Assembly (NCBI RefSeq): GCF_001042905.1
Contig: NZ_JYLB01000001.1
Span: 434,001 to 498,000 of the forward strand
DNA length: 64,000 nt
Reading direction: 5' to 3'
Source of the DNA: Pseudomonas lini
GTDB taxonomy: Bacteria > Pseudomonadota > Gammaproteobacteria > Pseudomonadales > Pseudomonadaceae
The position numbers and the translations under genes were made by a program. The notes beneath the pieces are model-generated. The model had not been told where the DNA came from, did no database searches, and saw nothing but the letters and a program-made list of their open reading frames with translations. Of the stretch, positions 35,378 through 43,313 are shown piece after piece. The first letter of the stretch is position 1; each line of letters opens with the position of its first letter.

Positions 35378-36391
35378 TTAGGCATCTATGTAGTTATTTT
35401 TCCGATACCAGTCCAGGGTATCGGTCAATGTTTCAGCTACGGGGCGGAACTTGCACTTCAGCTCATTTAAGCTTTTGTTATGGCTAAAATGGGTGCGCCC
35501 TTGTTCTTGCTCGATGAGTTTGACAGTGGAGGTACTGATGAGTACCGGTTTTTTTGTGATCCGGTAATAACCTTCATAGATCAACGCAATGACACGCAGC
35601 ATGAATAGTGGCACTTTGCGCTCGGGCGCTTTTACGCCGCTGACACTGGCGAGCGCCTGGAAAATGCTTTTCATGTCCATGTGATTGCCGGCTGCCAGGT
35701 AGCGTTCTCCGGATCTGCCGTGTGTGATTGCCGCAAGTTGATGCTCCGCCACATCTCTGGCATCGACAACGGAAAAACTTCCAGGCAGTACGCCGGGCAA
35801 TTTTTTTCCGACAAAGTCGAGCAGGAACTGTCCTGATGAGGTGGGGCCGATATCACCGGGGCCAAACATCCAGCCTGGCAATACCATGGCGACAAACATG
35901 TCCGGGTGTTGTGACAGAAATTCCTGAACTTTTTGTTCAGACAATATTTTACTCAAGTAGTAATCGTCAGCCTCCAATTCACTGCGAGACATTGTTTCAT
36001 CGATCACTTGATCTCTATCGCCCTTCAACACCGCAATCGAGGAGGTATGGACTGCACGACGAATACCGGCGGCATAAGCGGCTTGCAATAATTGCTCGGT
36101 CCCCGTCACATTAGTGTCATACAGTTTCTGCCAGTGCTTTCCGCCTTTGTAACTATCGCGGAAATAGGCAGCTGTATGAAACAAGGCATCACAGCCTTGC
36201 AAGGCATGACTGAAGGCATCGACATTGAGCATGTCGCCTTCGACAAGTTCAACAGGCAGGTTGCCAAACTGCTTCTTGGCTTTTTCGATGGAGCGAACCA
36301 GCGCTTTTACTTTGATATTTCGCTTTAAAAGCGCATGAACCACATTATTACCGAGCAGGCCTGTAGCGCCTGTAACAAAGGCATATTCCAT
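35378..36391 (-). CDS. NAD(P)-dependent reductase/epimerase, extended SDR (dihydroflavonol-4-reductase-like)
   Basis: The 337-residue extended short-chain dehydrogenase has the Rossmann motif VTGATGLLGNNV near the N-terminus, a catalytic YxxxK in YYLSK, and the family stretch VLPGWMFGPGDIGPTSSGQF. It belongs to the DFR/3-beta-HSD-like branch that reduces keto groups next to rings or on acyl chains. It is the first gene of the minus-strand operon, with AGGAG ten bases before the ATG, and is divergent from the TetR gene. In the proposed butyrolactone-type pathway it could reduce the butenolide or a keto group; this is inference. Confidence 0.88.
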   Translation of the reverse strand: MEYAFVTGATGLLGNNVVHALLKRNIKVKALVRSIEKAKKQFGNLPVELVEGDMLNVDAFSHALQGCDALFHTAAYFRDSYKGGKHWQKLYDTNVTGTEQLLQAAYAAGIRRAVHTSSIAVLKGDRDQVIDETMSRSELEADDYYLSKILSEQKVQEFLSQHPDMFVAMVLPGWMFGPGDIGPTSSGQFLLDFVGKKLPGVLPGSFSVVDARDVAEHQLAAITHGRSGERYLAAGNHMDMKSIFQALASVSGVKAPERKVPLFMLRVIALIYEGYYRITKKPVLISTSTVKLIEQEQGRTHFSHNKSLNELKCKFRPVAETLTDTLDWYRKNNYIDA

Positions 36392-36903
36392 TAAAATCCA
36401 GCTCCTGTGGGGTAACCTTCTGCTGCATTGAGATTGATGTCACCGGGCTCGATCTTTGATCAGGCGTTGGTTGCATCAACGGCGGCAAGTAAAAACCATT
36501 CGGTATCTGAAAATCAAGCGGTATTTAATGGCGCCGGAAGGTTGACGTCCTTGAACCCCGACCAAAAATACGAAGATCCAGCGGTTTAGAGCGTTGTCGA
36601 CAGCAGGCATTCACCCGGATCGAGCGGATCAAGGTCATCGCAAGACATGTCAGTCACCCCTCGATTGCCTCCTGGGGGAGTCACAAGGCACGAAAAATCA
36701 TCGATGCAGCCCATCTGGAGTTCCCCCTCCCGTCGGCCCGATGCATGGCATTTACATGGCACTCCTTAAAAGTTTATACACAAAGTTATTAATAAGGTCT
36801 GGTATAAGATATGATAGTTAATACAGGTTTTGTGCAGTGAGTGTGTCAGATATGTTCCATTCAGTTACAAATAGATTTTTTGTTTGGCCAAAGGAGCCGA
36901 GGC
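36392..36903. other. Divergent regulatory region between the biosynthetic operon and its TetR gene
   Basis: The 0.5-kb region contains no credible ORF. The half next to the TetR gene (about 36765-36845) is strongly AT-rich with several -10-like hexamers (TATAAG, TATGAT). It also has an inverted repeat TTATAC...GTATAA spanning that segment and a TATTAATA palindrome, all candidates for promoter and TetR operator. No -35/-10 pair with good spacing stands out, so I do not fix a promoter. The local AT content contrasts with the surrounding GC-rich DNA. Confidence 0.5.
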
Positions 36904-37500
36904 GTGATTAAAAAGAGATTAGGTCGAGAAGAAAGTCAGCAAGTAACAAGAGACAAATTATTCGATACTGCCACTGAGCTTATGGTGAGAAAAGGCTTTC
37001 ACGCCGCCAGCGTCAACGCTATTTCCGAGGAGGCCGGTTTTTCGAAGGGCGCCTTCTTTTCAAACTTTACAAGTAAGGCGGACTTGCTTCTGCAGTTGAC
37101 TCAGAGGTTTAAGGGAGTTGAAATAAATCGGTTGAGTGTTACTTTGACTTCGGGGTATTCATCGGAAGAGTTGACCCATGGATTGAATGCCTATATTGAC
37201 ACGCTTAAAAATAACACCAGCTGTGCGATTCTTGATGCTGAGCTGCAACTAATCGCCTTGCGCGATGAAGAGTTCTCAAAGCATTACTACGATCTGCATC
37301 AGGAAAACAGTGAAGCCTTGGGCAAGCTGATTACCATCATATTTAATCATGCAGGCAAGAAGCCTCCTTTGGCGTATGCCGATCTTGCAAGGACTTTCAC
37401 CGCTTTGTCGGAAGGTTTGATACTGCAAGGACATAAAGATCCGGCCTCTGAGATAAAGCTGGTGTTGAACTCGCTTATCCAGACAGCCGAGCCTTTATAG
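36904..37500 (+). CDS. TetR-family transcriptional regulator of the adjacent operon
   Basis: The 198-residue regulator has an N-terminal TetR helix-turn-helix (RDKLFDTATELMVRKGFHAA, then SVNAISEEAGFSKGAFFSNFTSKADLL) and a ligand-binding C-terminal domain. The start is the GTG at 36904, which has AAGGAG eight bases upstream. The longer frame from 36841 lacks a ribosome-binding site. It is divergent from the KS-CLF-AfsA operon, the standard arrangement for a local repressor. In Streptomyces, gamma-butyrolactones made by AfsA are sensed by TetR-family receptors, so this protein could respond to the operon's product; no sequence feature proves that. Confidence 0.9.
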   Translation: MIKKRLGREESQQVTRDKLFDTATELMVRKGFHAASVNAISEEAGFSKGAFFSNFTSKADLLLQLTQRFKGVEINRLSVTLTSGYSSEELTHGLNAYIDTLKNNTSCAILDAELQLIALRDEEFSKHYYDLHQENSEALGKLITIIFNHAGKKPPLAYADLARTFTALSEGLILQGHKDPASEIKLVLNSLIQTAEPL

Positions 37501-37530
37501 AAGGCTGCCATACCTTGGGATATATACGTT

Positions 37531-37571
37531 ATTCGCATGTCCGAGGCTCAGACCTCGGGCAGGATGCGAAT
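37531..37571. terminator. Two-part hairpin downstream of the TetR gene
   Basis: Outer arms ATTCGCAT/ATGCGAAT (37531-37538, 37564-37571) enclose inner arms CCGAGG/CCTCGG (37541-37546, 37553-37558). Thus a cruciform-like hairpin can form 30 bp after the TetR stop. There is no T run on either strand; it may still mark the end of the transcript. Confidence 0.4.
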
Positions 37572-37707
37572 AGGCCCCTCTGTGTTTCAGGGAATGACTA
37601 GTCTGTCGTAATAGTACACATGCAACTCGCACGTCCCATGACAAATTCTCCTGTATTTCTTGTTCTAGAAGCCGAGTGCCCGGTGCCGTCAAGCACAGGA
37701 GGCAAAG

Positions 37708-37785
37708 ATGAGTTTCTTCCCTAAAGATCATCGATCTAGTCCTTTACGCACGACGCGAAGATCGTCCATTTTCACGGAACTCTGA
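37708..37785 (+). CDS. Short ORF with strong Shine-Dalgarno, possibly a gene remnant
   Basis: A 25-codon ORF (MSFFPKDHRSSPLRTTRRSS and a further five residues) is preceded by AGGAGG at five bases before the ATG, one of the best ribosome-binding sites in the window. Its 3' end overlaps the tail of the opposite-strand TetR gene by 42 bases. It has no recognised family. It may be a small peptide, or the truncated start of a gene lost by rearrangement; the odd polar C-terminal tail of the overlapping TetR protein would fit the second reading. Confidence 0.25.
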   Translation: MSFFPKDHRSSPLRTTRRSSIFTEL

Positions 37786-38454
37786 ATGGCGAGGGCGATG
37801 TTCGTCACTTCCTTTCGGATCACTATCCTTATCTGGTTCCGGGCGTCGGGCGCTTATCGTCTCATGTGTGCGTTTTGGTGCCAGCAACCGCTCGATGGCG
37901 CCACTCACCATGTTTTCCATCAGGTTATCGCGCTCTTGTTCATCCAGCGAATAGTGCGTCAGCCAACTGGGCGCGCTGTTGAGCAAGGCGGCAATGGCAT
38001 GACTTGCGGCCATCCGGCCCTGCTCACTGAGTCGGAGTCGGATGCCGAGCATCAGCAGCAACTTGCGTTCGTACTGCTCGCGCAGTTGCCGGACCCGTTC
38101 CTGTTGCTCTTCATTCAGGCAGCCGCCGTCGCGCTCCACCAGACGAAAATGCCAGGGCATTTCCTGATGCAGATTCAGGTGCGCGCGGATCAATTGGTTG
38201 AGTCTGTCGCGTTTTGCCGGGGCCGTTTGTTCGATGCGTCCCAGAGTGGCGAGCAGCTCTTCGTAAAATTCCTCGATCAGGTCGAGCAGCATGTGCTGTT
38301 TGCTGGGGTAATGGTGATACAGCGAGCCCGGGGCGAGCCCCAGGCAGGTCGCGAGCTCACGCATGCCGACCTGACCGAAACCCTTGCTGGCAAAGAGCTC
38401 CAGCACCTTATCCCGGTATTCGGCGAAGCGCGAGCAACGCTCAGGCGTAGGCAT
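37744..38454 (-). CDS. TetR-family regulator of the thiolase/3-hydroxyacyl-CoA dehydrogenase operon
   Basis: The 236-residue protein has a TetR helix-turn-helix (EYRDKVLELFASKGFGQVGM, then RELATCLGLAPGSLYHHYPSKQHMLLDL). The start at MPTPERCSRFAEY overlaps the end of the dehydrogenase gene by 14 bases, so the three genes form one operon. The last ~45 residues are a polar, Arg/Glu/Asp-rich tail unlike a TetR C-terminus, and may have been added by a frameshift or rearrangement just before the original stop. It probably controls short-chain acyl-CoA metabolism genes beside it. Confidence 0.85.
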   Translation of the reverse strand: MPTPERCSRFAEYRDKVLELFASKGFGQVGMRELATCLGLAPGSLYHHYPSKQHMLLDLIEEFYEELLATLGRIEQTAPAKRDRLNQLIRAHLNLHQEMPWHFRLVERDGGCLNEEQQERVRQLREQYERKLLLMLGIRLRLSEQGRMAASHAIAALLNSAPSWLTHYSLDEQERDNLMENMVSGAIERLLAPKRTHETISARRPEPDKDSDPKGSDEHRPRHSEFRENGRSSRRA

Positions 38455-39292
38455 GGAAACCGCGCCCCGTTTTGCGTCCCAGGTAACCGGCGGCGACCAT
38501 TTCCTTGAGCAGCGGAGCGGGGCGGTATTTGCTGTCGTTGAAGCCGTCGTAGAAGGCTTCAAGGATGGCCAGCACGGTGTCCAGGCCGATCAGGTCCGCC
38601 AACGCCAGCGGGCCGATCGGCTGGTTGCAGCCCAGGCGCATGCCGGCGTCGATGTCTTCGGCGCTGGCCAGGCCTTCCTGAAACACCAGGATCGCTTCAT
38701 TGATCATCGGCACCAGAATCCGGTTGACCACGAAACCCGGACGGTTGCCCGCGGTGATTGCGGTTTTGCCGAGTGTGGTCGCCATGTCCAGCGCCAGGGC
38801 GTGGGTGGCATCGCTGGTTTGCAGGCCACGAATCACTTCAATCAGGCCCATTACCGGCACCGGGTTGAAAAAGTGCAGGCCGATGAAACGCTCAGGCTGG
38901 CTGACGCTGGCGGCGAGTTGAGTAATGGACAGCGACGACGTGTTCGAGGCGATCACACAGTCGGCGCTGACCTGCGCGGCGATTTGTTGCAGCACGCGCA
39001 GTTTCAGGTCGAGGTTTTCGGTGGCGGCTTCGATCACCATCTGCACGTTTTGCAGGCCGTTGTAATCGGTACTGGTGCGAATCTTGTCGAGGGCGGCGAG
39101 CTTTTGCTCGTGCGTCAGCGTGTTTTTGGCGACCTGCCGATCGAGGTTTTTATCGACGGTCGCGATTGCCTTTTTCAAGGCACTCTCGGAAATGTCGATC
39201 AAGGTCACGTTGAAGCCGGCCACGGCGCAGACTTGCGCGATGCCATTGCCCATGGTGCCGGCGCCGATGACGCCAATGTTCTGAAGATTCAT
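38441..39292 (-). CDS. 3-hydroxybutyryl-CoA (3-hydroxyacyl-CoA) dehydrogenase
   Basis: The 283-residue enzyme has the N-terminal NAD-binding motif IGVIGAGTMGNGIAQVCA, the His-Glu dyad region GLHFFNPVPVMGLIEVI and the C-terminal helical domain (PGFVVNRILVPMINEAI). It interconverts acetoacetyl-CoA and 3-hydroxybutyryl-CoA with NAD(H). The start at 39292 is set by AAGGA seven bases upstream; the ATG two codons earlier is too close to it. It lies 13 bp after the thiolase gene. Confidence 0.93.
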   Translation of the reverse strand: MNLQNIGVIGAGTMGNGIAQVCAVAGFNVTLIDISESALKKAIATVDKNLDRQVAKNTLTHEQKLAALDKIRTSTDYNGLQNVQMVIEAATENLDLKLRVLQQIAAQVSADCVIASNTSSLSITQLAASVSQPERFIGLHFFNPVPVMGLIEVIRGLQTSDATHALALDMATTLGKTAITAGNRPGFVVNRILVPMINEAILVFQEGLASAEDIDAGMRLGCNQPIGPLALADLIGLDTVLAILEAFYDGFNDSKYRPAPLLKEMVAAGYLGRKTGRGFHAYA

Positions 39293-39305
39293 GCGCATGT
39301 CCTTA

Positions 39306-40490
39306 TCAAACCCGCTCGAACAACACGGCGATGCCTTGGCCGCCGCCGATGCACATGGTCGCCAAGGCATAACGACCTTGGCAGCGATGCAGTTCGTGAA
39401 TGGCTTTGGTGGCGATGATCGCGCCAGTGGCGCCCACCGGATGGCCCAGCGAGATGCCCGAACCGTTGGGGTTGACCTTCTGCGGATCGAAGCCCAGCTC
39501 TTGCGCTACGGCACAGGCCTGGGCGGCAAAGGCTTCGTTGGACTCGATCACATCAAGGTCGGCAACGGTCAGACCGGCGCGCTTGAGCACCAGGCGGGTG
39601 GCGGGAATCGGTCCCAGCCCCATCATCGAAGGTTCAACGCCTGCATGGGCATAACCCACCAGTCGGGCCATAGGTTTGAGGTTTTGTTCCTGAACAGTTT
39701 GGCCTGTGGCCATGATCAGTGCGCCGGCACCATCATTGAGGCCGGATGCGTTGCCGGCGGTGACGCTACCGTCCTTTTTGAAGGCGGGTTTCATGCGGCT
39801 CAATTGCTCGGCATTGACCTCGGCCCGTACGTGCTCATCCGTGGCAAACGAAACCGTCCCTTTGCGGGTCGCAATTTCGATCGGCACGATCTGCCCGGCA
39901 AAACGCCCTTCGGCGATCGCCCGGGCAGCACGCTGCTGGCTGAGAAGCGCCAATTCATCTTGGGTCTGGCGCGTGATGCCATAGTGCTCGGCGATATTTT
40001 CAGCGGTGATACCCATGTGGAAACCGGCAAACGGGTCTTGCAGCGCCCCAAGCATGTAGTCGACGGCCTGCATGTCGCCCATTCGTGCGCCCCAGCGCGC
40101 CTGCGGCAACAAGTACGCGCCTCGGCTCATGGACTCGACGCCACCTGCCAGCGCAGCGCCCGCATCCCCCAGCATCAAACTTTGCGCGGCACTGATAATC
40201 GCCTGCAAACCCGAACCGCAAAGGCGGTTGACGTTGAAGGCGGGGGTCTCTTTCGGCAGGCCGGCATTCATCGCTACGACCCGGGAGATGTAGGCATCGC
40301 GCGCCTCGGTCGGGATCACATGTCCCATCACCGCATGGCCGATGTGCTCGGGCGCCAGGCCTGATCGTTCGATAGCGGCGCGGCAAACGTCGGTTGCCAA
40401 CTGAATAGGCGACACATCCTTGAGTGAACCGCCAAAGCCGCCGATGGCAGAACGGACGGCGCTCACTACAAAAATATCGGAATGGTTCAT
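39306..40490 (-). CDS. Acetyl-CoA acetyltransferase (thiolase)
   Basis: The 394-residue thiolase has the acylated Cys in NRLCGSGLQAI, the catalytic His in GHPVGATGA and the second Cys in CIGGGQGIA. It condenses two acetyl-CoA or splits acetoacetyl-CoA in the cytoplasm. With the dehydrogenase it forms a C4 module used in short-chain fatty acid or amino-acid breakdown. It is first in the operon and divergent from the AraC-type regulator. Confidence 0.94.
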   Translation of the reverse strand: MNHSDIFVVSAVRSAIGGFGGSLKDVSPIQLATDVCRAAIERSGLAPEHIGHAVMGHVIPTEARDAYISRVVAMNAGLPKETPAFNVNRLCGSGLQAIISAAQSLMLGDAGAALAGGVESMSRGAYLLPQARWGARMGDMQAVDYMLGALQDPFAGFHMGITAENIAEHYGITRQTQDELALLSQQRAARAIAEGRFAGQIVPIEIATRKGTVSFATDEHVRAEVNAEQLSRMKPAFKKDGSVTAGNASGLNDGAGALIMATGQTVQEQNLKPMARLVGYAHAGVEPSMMGLGPIPATRLVLKRAGLTVADLDVIESNEAFAAQACAVAQELGFDPQKVNPNGSGISLGHPVGATGAIIATKAIHELHRCQGRYALATMCIGGGQGIAVLFERV

Positions 40491-40621
40491 GTTGGCTCTC
40501 TGAATAGGTCTTTTTTGTTGGGCACGAGTCTAGAATCAGCAGCGCCACTGGCCTATGCCAAAACTGTTCAAGGGTGATGGCGTTTTTTGCCATGTTCAGA
40601 TGTGATGAGAGAGGCATTCAA

Positions 40622-41629
40622 ATGCGAGAAACGGATTCGGTGGCGGTTTACTTCATGTACCCCATGATCCATGCGCTGCGCGAAAAACCGCAGCGTCTGC
40701 GGGCAGTACTTGAACAGGTGGGCATTGATCCGGCACTGTTGGATCAGCCGACGGCACGGGTGCCGGCCACGGCGTTCGCCGCGTTATGGCTGGTGCAGAT
40801 TCGTGAGTTGAACGACGAATTTTTCCAGTTGGACTCCCATGGTATGCCGCCGGGCAGTTTTGCCTTGATCTGTCGGGCATTGATTCAGGAGCCGACGCTG
40901 GAAAAGGCCATGCGTCAGTGCCTGGCCAATTTCGCCCTGTTCCTGCGTGATTTTCGCGGCACGTTGAGTGTGCGAGGCAAGCGTGCGGTCATCAGCTTGC
41001 AGACCCGTTCGCAGGACAGCGAGGTCAGCCGGTTGGGCGAAGAAACGTTTCTGGTGTTGATGATCAGTCTGCTGTGCTGGCTGGGCGGGCGGCGCATTCC
41101 GATTGATCGTGCGGACTTTCGTCATCAGCGTTTGTCGCTGCGTGATGATGCGATGCTCTGGGGCCCCAACCTGACCTTTGGCACCGAACGCACCGAAATC
41201 GAGTTCGCCAGTCACTACCTGCGGCTGCCGGTGGTTCAAGACCTTGCCTCGCTGAAAGTGTTTTTGCGCACCGCACCGCAATGGCTGGTGATCCGCTTCC
41301 GCAACCAGCATGGGCTGGCGTCGCAGGTGCATCAACGCCTGCGCCACAGCCATTACAGCGAATGGCCGACCTTGCAGGCCTTCGCCCTGGAGCAGCACCT
41401 GAGCCCCAGCACCTTTCGCCGGAAGCTGGGAAGTGAAGGCTGTTCGTATCAGGAAATCAAGGATGAAGTGCGGCGCGCGGTGGCGTTTGAACGGTTGCGC
41501 CAGAGCAAGGCGAGCATCAGCGATATTGCCGAACAGTTGGGATTTCAGGAGCCGAGTGCGTTTCATCGGGCGTTCAAGAAATGGACGGGGGAGAGCCCGG
41601 GGCGGTATCGGGTGCGGTTTCAGGAGTGA
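40622..41629 (+). CDS. AraC-family transcriptional regulator
   Basis: The 335-residue regulator has an N-terminal arabinose-binding-like ligand domain of the OruR/ArgR-type AraC subgroup. Its C-terminal double helix-turn-helix includes LEQHLSPSTFRRKLGSEGCS and SISDIAEQLGFQEPSAFHRA, followed by the usual FKKWTGESPGRYR. GAGAGG lies before the ATG at 40622. It is divergent from the thiolase operon (131 bp apart), so it is the likely activator of those genes, alongside the operon's own TetR. Confidence 0.92.
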   Translation: MRETDSVAVYFMYPMIHALREKPQRLRAVLEQVGIDPALLDQPTARVPATAFAALWLVQIRELNDEFFQLDSHGMPPGSFALICRALIQEPTLEKAMRQCLANFALFLRDFRGTLSVRGKRAVISLQTRSQDSEVSRLGEETFLVLMISLLCWLGGRRIPIDRADFRHQRLSLRDDAMLWGPNLTFGTERTEIEFASHYLRLPVVQDLASLKVFLRTAPQWLVIRFRNQHGLASQVHQRLRHSHYSEWPTLQAFALEQHLSPSTFRRKLGSEGCSYQEIKDEVRRAVAFERLRQSKASISDIAEQLGFQEPSAFHRAFKKWTGESPGRYRVRFQE

Positions 41630-41703
41630 GCCCTGCTCGTTGGGTCACGGCAAGCCTTTAATGGTCTGGTTTTGAGTGCCGAACTGCGCAAGAGAAAGAG
41701 CGC

Positions 41704-42630
41704 TTATGCGAGCCCATACGACTGGCTTTGCATCTCTCGTTCAAGAAAATCGATGAACGCGCGCACCTTCGCATTCAAAGCCGATCGCTCGGTGACGCAG
41801 GCATAGATGTGCATCGGTTCAGGCTCTGCGCAAGCTGCATTGCGATTGCCCGACTCGAACAATGGCAGTAGTCGGCCGCTGTCGATCAATGGCTGAGCGA
41901 CGAAGCTGGCGAGGCGTGCGATCCCGCCGCCGTTTACAGCAATCTGCGCGATCGTATCAATATCATCGCAGACGAAGCCCGGATTGACTTTGGCTTCGAA
42001 ACGGCTGCCATTGAGTACAAAGGTCCAGGGCAGAAAACGACCATCAGTTGGATAGCGAAAGACAAGGCAAGTGTGTTGCTTCAGCTCCTCTGGTGTTGTC
42101 GGCATGCCCGCGCGGTCGAGATACGCGGGTGACGCGCAGAACACGAAAGGACGCGAGGCGATACGCCGGGCGATGAGCTGATCGTTCAGCTGCGCTTCAA
42201 TACGGATGCTGACGTCGACGCCCTCGAGCCGATGATCGACGCTGCGATCCGTACTGATCAGTTCGATGTTGATGCGCGGGTAGGCGTCCTTGAATGCGGG
42301 CATTAATGGCGCGAGTACATGCCGACCAAATGCCGCCGTGGTGGCGATGCAAAGCGACCCATGTGGCTTGGTTTCGACCGTGGCAGCTTGCGAGGCGAGA
42401 TCAATATCGCCCGGAATGTGGCGCACCTTCTCGAAATAGCGGGTGCCGCTTTCGGTGAGCGCCATGCTCCGGGTCGTACGAGAGAGCAGGCGCACGCCCA
42501 AGTGGGCTTCGAGCCGCGTGATGCTCTGGCTGACCGCCGCAGCGCTCATGCCTTGGGCACGGGCCGCCGCCGCGATGCTGCCGTTTTCTACCACACGGAT
42601 ATAGGTATTGATCAAACCAAGAATATCCAT
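41704..42630 (-). CDS. LysR-family transcriptional regulator
   Basis: The 308-residue regulator has a winged helix-turn-helix at the N-terminus (GSIAAAARAQGMSAAAVSQS, then ITRLEAHLGVRLLSRTTR) and a LysR substrate-binding domain. It belongs to the common PgrR/DmlR-like group. It is divergent from the DUF2798 gene with 126 bp between them, which may hold its operator. Confidence 0.92.
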   Translation of the reverse strand: MDILGLINTYIRVVENGSIAAAARAQGMSAAAVSQSITRLEAHLGVRLLSRTTRSMALTESGTRYFEKVRHIPGDIDLASQAATVETKPHGSLCIATTAAFGRHVLAPLMPAFKDAYPRINIELISTDRSVDHRLEGVDVSIRIEAQLNDQLIARRIASRPFVFCASPAYLDRAGMPTTPEELKQHTCLVFRYPTDGRFLPWTFVLNGSRFEAKVNPGFVCDDIDTIAQIAVNGGGIARLASFVAQPLIDSGRLLPLFESGNRNAACAEPEPMHIYACVTERSALNAKVRAFIDFLEREMQSQSYGLA

Positions 42631-42756
42631 CGGGTGCCCTTGCTCGATTCGTTGATTTTTCTTAAGAATGATTCAAGCGTCACGCGTCTACCGGCGCGTT
42701 CGGCAGCTTGCTAGGTTAGCCGCTCTCGCCACTCAAGATCGACAAGGCTCAAATCG

Positions 42757-43020
42757 ATGACCGATAGAACAGCTAGAAATACTGCACGTTTTCGCTTGCC
42801 TAAACACGCGACGCCTTACGTCTTTGCGCTTTACATGGCCACTATCATGGCGTTTCTCATGTGTCTCGTCATCACAATCGCTGAATTCGGAATAGGCGAA
42901 CATTACATGGAAAATGTGATGAATGCGTACCAGGTGGCAATGCCTTCGGCGTTCGTCTGCGTGCTCGTCGTGCGCCCAATCGTTGCCCGACTTGTGGCGT
43001 GGACCGTGCAGACTCATTGA
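42757..43020 (+). CDS. DUF2798 small membrane protein
   Basis: The 87-residue protein has two hydrophobic segments (about residues 22-44 and 60-80) and the DUF2798 pattern (ALYMATIMAFLMCLVIT, then VMNAYQVAMPSAFVCV and VRPIVARLV). It is an inner-membrane protein of unknown role and is often found beside a LysR regulator, as here. No Shine-Dalgarno of note is seen. Confidence 0.82.
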   Translation: MTDRTARNTARFRLPKHATPYVFALYMATIMAFLMCLVITIAEFGIGEHYMENVMNAYQVAMPSAFVCVLVVRPIVARLVAWTVQTH

Positions 43021-43313
43021 GAGATCTGGTCAACGAAGTACGGCCTGTCGGTGCCGACCATCGGATTTGCCATAAGTGAAGGAGGGCGCACGACGAAGTG
43101 CTATTTGGCCAGTAACCGGCACCACAAACCTCTCATCAGCCCCGCGATAAGGGCGACAGCACGTCATAGCGCATCCTGGCGTCGTCGCCGATCGCTTGCG
43201 CTCCTCACCGTCGAGTCGTTGCCGCGGGTTGAAGCGATCCGGCCAATGGCTACGCACAGTCGTTTCGCATGATCTAAGCTCCACGAGGTATGGCTTTTCG
43301 AGCAGGGGTTGCA

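Noticed and set aside
26676..36391. Aryl polyene or PUFA synthase cluster
   Set aside because: The KS-CLF layout and tandem ACPs recall both, but the hotdog region carries the AfsA signature, not a FabA/PfaC dehydratase motif, and the KR, AT and membrane exporter genes expected of those clusters are absent.
43021..43313. Possible short gene between DUF2798 and the secretion ABC gene
   Set aside because: No frame has both a ribosome-binding site and coding character; treated as intergenic sequence with the (unidentified) promoter of the secretion operon.
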